Shown piece by piece: positions 61,232 through 64,000 of a DNA stretch of 64,000 nucleotides (positions are counted from its first letter, which is position 1; each line of letters begins with the position of its first letter). Location: positions 248,001 to 312,000 of the forward strand of contig PXQU01000013.1 of NCBI GenBank assembly GCA_003021785.1, given 5' to 3'. The notes beneath the pieces are model-generated. The model was not told the DNA's origin and searched no databases. It worked only from the letters and a program-made list of their open reading frames with translations. Made by a program: the position numbers and the translations under genes. Source of the stretch: Halobacteriales archaeon QH_7_65_31. Lineage in GTDB: Archaea; Halobacteriota; Halobacteria; Halobacteriales; Haloarculaceae.

Positions 61232-61969
61232 TTAGCGCCGTAGGTCGCCGTCGCTATCGACGAACAGCCCGACCTCGTCCAGCCACGCGGCGGTCGCCTC
61301 GGGCACGCGGCTTCCGGCCTGCTGGCGCGTCCGAATCGTCGTGACGGCGTTCACGAGATCGGAAGCCGTCTCCACGACCGGGCGATACGGGAGAAACGCC
61401 ACGTCGTTCCCCATATCGAGCGTGCGCTCGGTGAGCGACTCGACGGCCGGGTGGGCGTAGGCGTCCTGGAAGTCGATCTCCTCGCGGAACGCGGCGTAGT
61501 AGACCCGCCCGTCGGTCGTCGGCCCGAGTACGGTCTCGGTCGTCCGGATCTTCATGGCGGCGGCGTCGACCTGCTGGCGGGCCGTGAACACCGCCTCAGG
61601 TGTGAGAATCCCGACCGACTGCACCTCCTCAGCATCGAGCAGATGACTCGCCGTGTTGCCGGCCCGTCCGGCGAACGTCTCACCTACTTGTCGCTCGAAC
61701 CGCGCGTCCTCGACGACCGGCGAGACGACGTCGCGAATCTCACGCTCTGCGGTCCCCTCGCCGCGAGCGTGTGTCTCGGGTAACGACTCGTCCGGGCGGA
61801 CGTTCACGAGGAGGTCACCGCCGCTCGCTGCGACGGCGCGAACCACGTCACGCGCCATCGCAGTGTAAAGGTCAGCACACTGCTCGGGCGACAGCGGCGT
61901 CGTCTCGGCCAGCTCAGAGAGGACGAGTCCCGGTCGCGGCGGATCGATGAGAACGGCGATCGTAGTCAT
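61232..61969 (-). CDS. DUF2064/glycosyltransferase-A-like protein
   Basis: A 245-residue protein whose N-terminus (AVLIDPPRPGLVLSELAETT, then CADLYTAMARDVVRAV) resembles the rSAM/selenodomain-linked transferase family 1 (DUF2064, nucleotidyl/glycosyl-transferase-like). Later VQSVGILTPEAVFTARQQVDAA and an acidic tail. The nucleotide-binding DxD is not obvious. Function unclear. Confidence 0.55.
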   Translation of the reverse strand: MTTIAVLIDPPRPGLVLSELAETTPLSPEQCADLYTAMARDVVRAVAASGGDLLVNVRPDESLPETHARGEGTAEREIRDVVSPVVEDARFERQVGETFAGRAGNTASHLLDAEEVQSVGILTPEAVFTARQQVDAAAMKIRTTETVLGPTTDGRVYYAAFREEIDFQDAYAHPAVESLTERTLDMGNDVAFLPYRPVVETASDLVNAVTTIRTRQQAGSRVPEATAAWLDEVGLFVDSDGDLRR

Positions 61970-62028
61970 ACCGACTGCTGGCGCGGCGTCACCTTGAGCT
62001 TTTTATTTCGGGACGATCAGTGTGACGT

Positions 62029-62238
62029 ATGAACGGAGACCGGCAGCTCATTGCGCTACTCGTCGGGGGCATCGTCGTGCTCGCCGTCGGCTCGCTCGTC
62101 GTCCTCGCCCGCAACACGCTCGGCAGCTATCCGACGAAAGCAGGTGCAGTCGTTGTGCTGCTGCTCGTGTCACTGCTCGTCGGGTCCGTACTCGGTATGA
62201 AGGGCCGGGAGTGGCTCCGGAATCCCGGCTACTGGTAG
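62029..62238 (+). CDS. Small two-helix membrane protein (69 aa)
   Basis: Two membrane helices, ALLVGGIVVLAVGSLVVLA and AGAVVVLLLVSLLVGSVLG, with a positive loop and the tail REWLRNPGYW. No family recognised. It has its own region between the DUF2064-like gene and aroC, divergent from the former. Confidence 0.65.
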   Translation: MNGDRQLIALLVGGIVVLAVGSLVVLARNTLGSYPTKAGAVVVLLLVSLLVGSVLGMKGREWLRNPGYW

Positions 62239-62244
62239 CCGGCA

Positions 62245-63468
62245 CTACTCGTCGAGAGAGTCAGCACTCGTGGCGGCATCGTCCGGGTCTGACTGCGGTG
62301 AAGCGGGATGATACTCGGTGTCGTACTCGCCGGGCTGGTCGTCCAATCGATCGGGGTTGAGACGGCCACCCAGCAGCATGAAATCGAGCACCGTGCAGTA
62401 CAACATCGCTTCGACGACCGGCACGGCACGCGGCGGTAGCGACGGGTCGTGGCGACCGACGACCTGCGCGTCCTTCTCCTCGCCCGTCTCCCAGTCGACG
62501 GTGCGCTGTCGTTTCGGAATCGAGGTCGGCGCGTGCCACGTCGCCTCGCCGTAGATGGGTTCGCCGGTCGTGATCCCGCCCTGTAGCCCGCCGTGATCGT
62601 TGCCGACCGGGACCGGATCGCCCTCGTCGCTCACCACCTCCGAACGGGTCCCGTCGTCGAACGTCCAGTCCTCGTTGCGGTCGCTCCCGCGAACGGCCGC
62701 GCTCTCGCGACCCTGTCCGTACTCGACGGCCGTCGTGGCCGGAATCGAAAACATCGCCTGCCCGAGCCGCGCCGGGAACGAATCGAACCGTGGCGCACCG
62801 AGACCGCGGGGAACGCCGCGCGCCTCGAAGTAGATCGAGCCGCCGATAGAGTCGCCTTCCTGCTGGTACTCGTCGATGGCCGCCCGCATCTCCTCGGCCG
62901 TGTCGGGGTCTGCGCATCTGACCTCGTTCGCTTCGCTGTGTTCGAGGAGCTGCTCGAAGCTCACCTCCGGCGCCTCGATATCGCCGATGCGGTTGACGTG
63001 TGCCTTGATCTCGACGTCGTGGGCAGACTGGTCGAGGACTGCCTTCGCGACTGCCCCGGCCGCGACCCAGTTGAGCGTCTCGCGGGCCGACGACCGACCG
63101 CCGCCGCCCCAGTTGCGCGTCCCGAACTTCGCGGAGTAGGTGTAGTCGCCGTGGCTCGGGCGCGGGGCCGTGACGAACGGCTCGTACTTGCCCGACCGAG
63201 CGTCCTTGTTCCGGATGACCATTCCGATCGGTGTGCCCGTCGTGTGCCCCTCCAGCGTCCCGGAGTTGATCGTCACTTCGTCCGGCTCGCCGCGGGAGGT
63301 AGTGATCATCGACTGGCCGGGTTTGCGGCGGTCGAGTTCCGCTTGAATCAGCTCCTCGTCGAGTTCGACACCGGCGGGACAGCCGGAGACGGTCACGCCC
63401 ATCGCGTCCCCGTGGCTCTCACCGTACGTCGTGAACTGGAAGAGCCGACCGAAGCGATTGCCGTTCAT
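62245..63468 (-). CDS. aroC: Chorismate synthase
   Basis: A 407-residue FMN-dependent enzyme, last step of the shikimate pathway, making the chorismate that MenF and aromatic pathways use. Signatures: GRLFQFTTYGESHGDAMGV, GRSSARETLNWVAAGAVAK and GNDHGGLQGGITTGEP. ATG 63468. It is followed upstream (on the same strand) by aroA, whose 3' part is 160 nt to the right. Confidence 0.96.
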   Translation of the reverse strand: MNGNRFGRLFQFTTYGESHGDAMGVTVSGCPAGVELDEELIQAELDRRKPGQSMITTSRGEPDEVTINSGTLEGHTTGTPIGMVIRNKDARSGKYEPFVTAPRPSHGDYTYSAKFGTRNWGGGGRSSARETLNWVAAGAVAKAVLDQSAHDVEIKAHVNRIGDIEAPEVSFEQLLEHSEANEVRCADPDTAEEMRAAIDEYQQEGDSIGGSIYFEARGVPRGLGAPRFDSFPARLGQAMFSIPATTAVEYGQGRESAAVRGSDRNEDWTFDDGTRSEVVSDEGDPVPVGNDHGGLQGGITTGEPIYGEATWHAPTSIPKRQRTVDWETGEEKDAQVVGRHDPSLPPRAVPVVEAMLYCTVLDFMLLGGRLNPDRLDDQPGEYDTEYHPASPQSDPDDAATSADSLDE

Positions 63469-63630
63469 TACACGCAGTCGGGCGTGCGTCCATTTCAACC
63501 TTGCAGTAGAGGCGAGGGTTCAAATACGGAGACGGGCGCACCGACCCCGTGCAGTAACGATTCGCCCCGGTCGGTCGAGGCGGGTGTGTGACGACCCGGC
63601 CGGGAGCCGTCTCCGTCACCTGTTTGCCCC

Positions 63631-64000
63631 CTACTCACGAACGTCAGCACCGAGCGACCGTAGCGTCTCGAAGTAGCCCGGGAACGAGACATCGACGTGC
63701 CCGGCCCCCTCGACGGTCACCGGCCCGGCGACGAGTCCGACGAGCGACAGCGCCATGATGATGCGGTGGTCGTCGTGCCCGGCGACCGTGCCGCCGGTGA
63801 GTGACGATTTTCCACCGTGGACCGTCAACACATCTTGTTCTTCCTCGACGACTACACCGAGCGTGTCGAGTTCCTCGGCCATCGCGCTCACGCGGTCGGT
63901 CTCCTTGTACCGGACGTGCTCGCAGTTGGTGATACGGGTCGTTCCGTCGGCGACAGCACCCAGCGTCGCGATCGTCGGTAACAGATCAGGCGTGTCACCC
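63631..64000 (-). CDS. aroA: EPSP synthase, C-terminal part (runs off window)
   Basis: 3-phosphoshikimate 1-carboxyvinyltransferase, the step before chorismate synthase. Only the last 120 or so codons lie inside the window: [37 protein letters not shown] with the shikimate-3-phosphate-binding region, and [19 protein letters not shown]. The start lies beyond the right edge. Adjacent to aroC in the same orientation. Confidence 0.95.
   Translation of the reverse strand, partial: GDTPDLLPTIATLGAVADGTTRITNCEHVRYKETDRVSAMAEELDTLGVVVEEEQDVLTVHGGKSSLTGGTVAGHDDHRIIMALSLVGLVAGPVTVEGAGHVDVSFPGYFETLRSLGADVRE

Overview
The window is a GC-rich chromosomal segment of a halophilic archaeon (class Halobacteria). 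Proteins are acidic, many genes have an A/T-rich TATA-like element 22-32 nt before the ATG (leaderless transcripts), and there are archaeal markers: TFB, FEN-1, GatA/GatC without GatB, KorAB, KEOPS-free menaquinone genes, and a tRNA-Trp with a long box C/D-like intron. I cannot name the genus.

Layout. 1-3.2 kb: 5' end of guaB, a Tat lipoprotein, two small uncharacterised haloarchaeal families and a [2Fe-2S] ferredoxin. 3.3-13.8 kb: a type I-B CRISPR-Cas locus set against tRNA-Trp. It has a 14-repeat array read leftward from a leader at about 4.38-4.48 kb, then a leftward operon cas6-cas8b-cas7-cas5-cas3. The interference genes are intact. The adaptation genes are not: cas1 and cas2 survive only as frameshifted, deleted remnants and no cas4 is visible. 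A lone degenerate repeat at 13.37 kb abuts a 5'-truncated UspA-type gene. 14.2-20 kb: an ABC exporter, a methyltransferase, a GlpA-like oxidoreductase, BolA and photolyase. 20-27 kb is a decay zone: an internally deleted sodA, a tnpB-only insertion element whose TnpB lacks the RuvC-II region, truncated DUF6516/HVO_A0114-type genes, a twice-frameshifted integrase beside an intact VapBC pair, and HicAB remnants. It also carries a presenilin-like protease. 27-37 kb: ornithine cyclodeaminase family, FEN-1 (with a 38-bp tandem repeat made from its 3' end), enoyl-CoA hydratase, acyl-CoA dehydrogenase, a deleted alpha/beta hydrolase, gatCA and tfb.

37-47 kb: NUDIX, PHP, purL, a zincin-like lipoprotein, korAB, a DICT-domain protein and a lactonase-like MBL protein. 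47-49.5 kb: a lower-GC pocket with a membrane HTH protein, a lipoprotein and a frameshifted second TFB. 49.5-54 kb: acyl-CoA dehydrogenase, a paired HTH/hypothetical operon, acyl-CoA synthetase. 54.4-64 kb: molybdopterin oxidoreductase, the menF-menD-menB operon, uridine kinase, a CinA-like protein, tRNA-Ser(UGA), aroC and the 3' part of aroA.

The central theme is a core metabolic backbone interrupted by mobile and defence DNA in decay. At least six loci (cas1, sodA, tnpB, hicA, the alpha/beta hydrolase and probably the UspA gene) have lost internal or terminal segments, and several others carry single frameshifts. All calls come from reading the sequence and from family knowledge; no database search was run.
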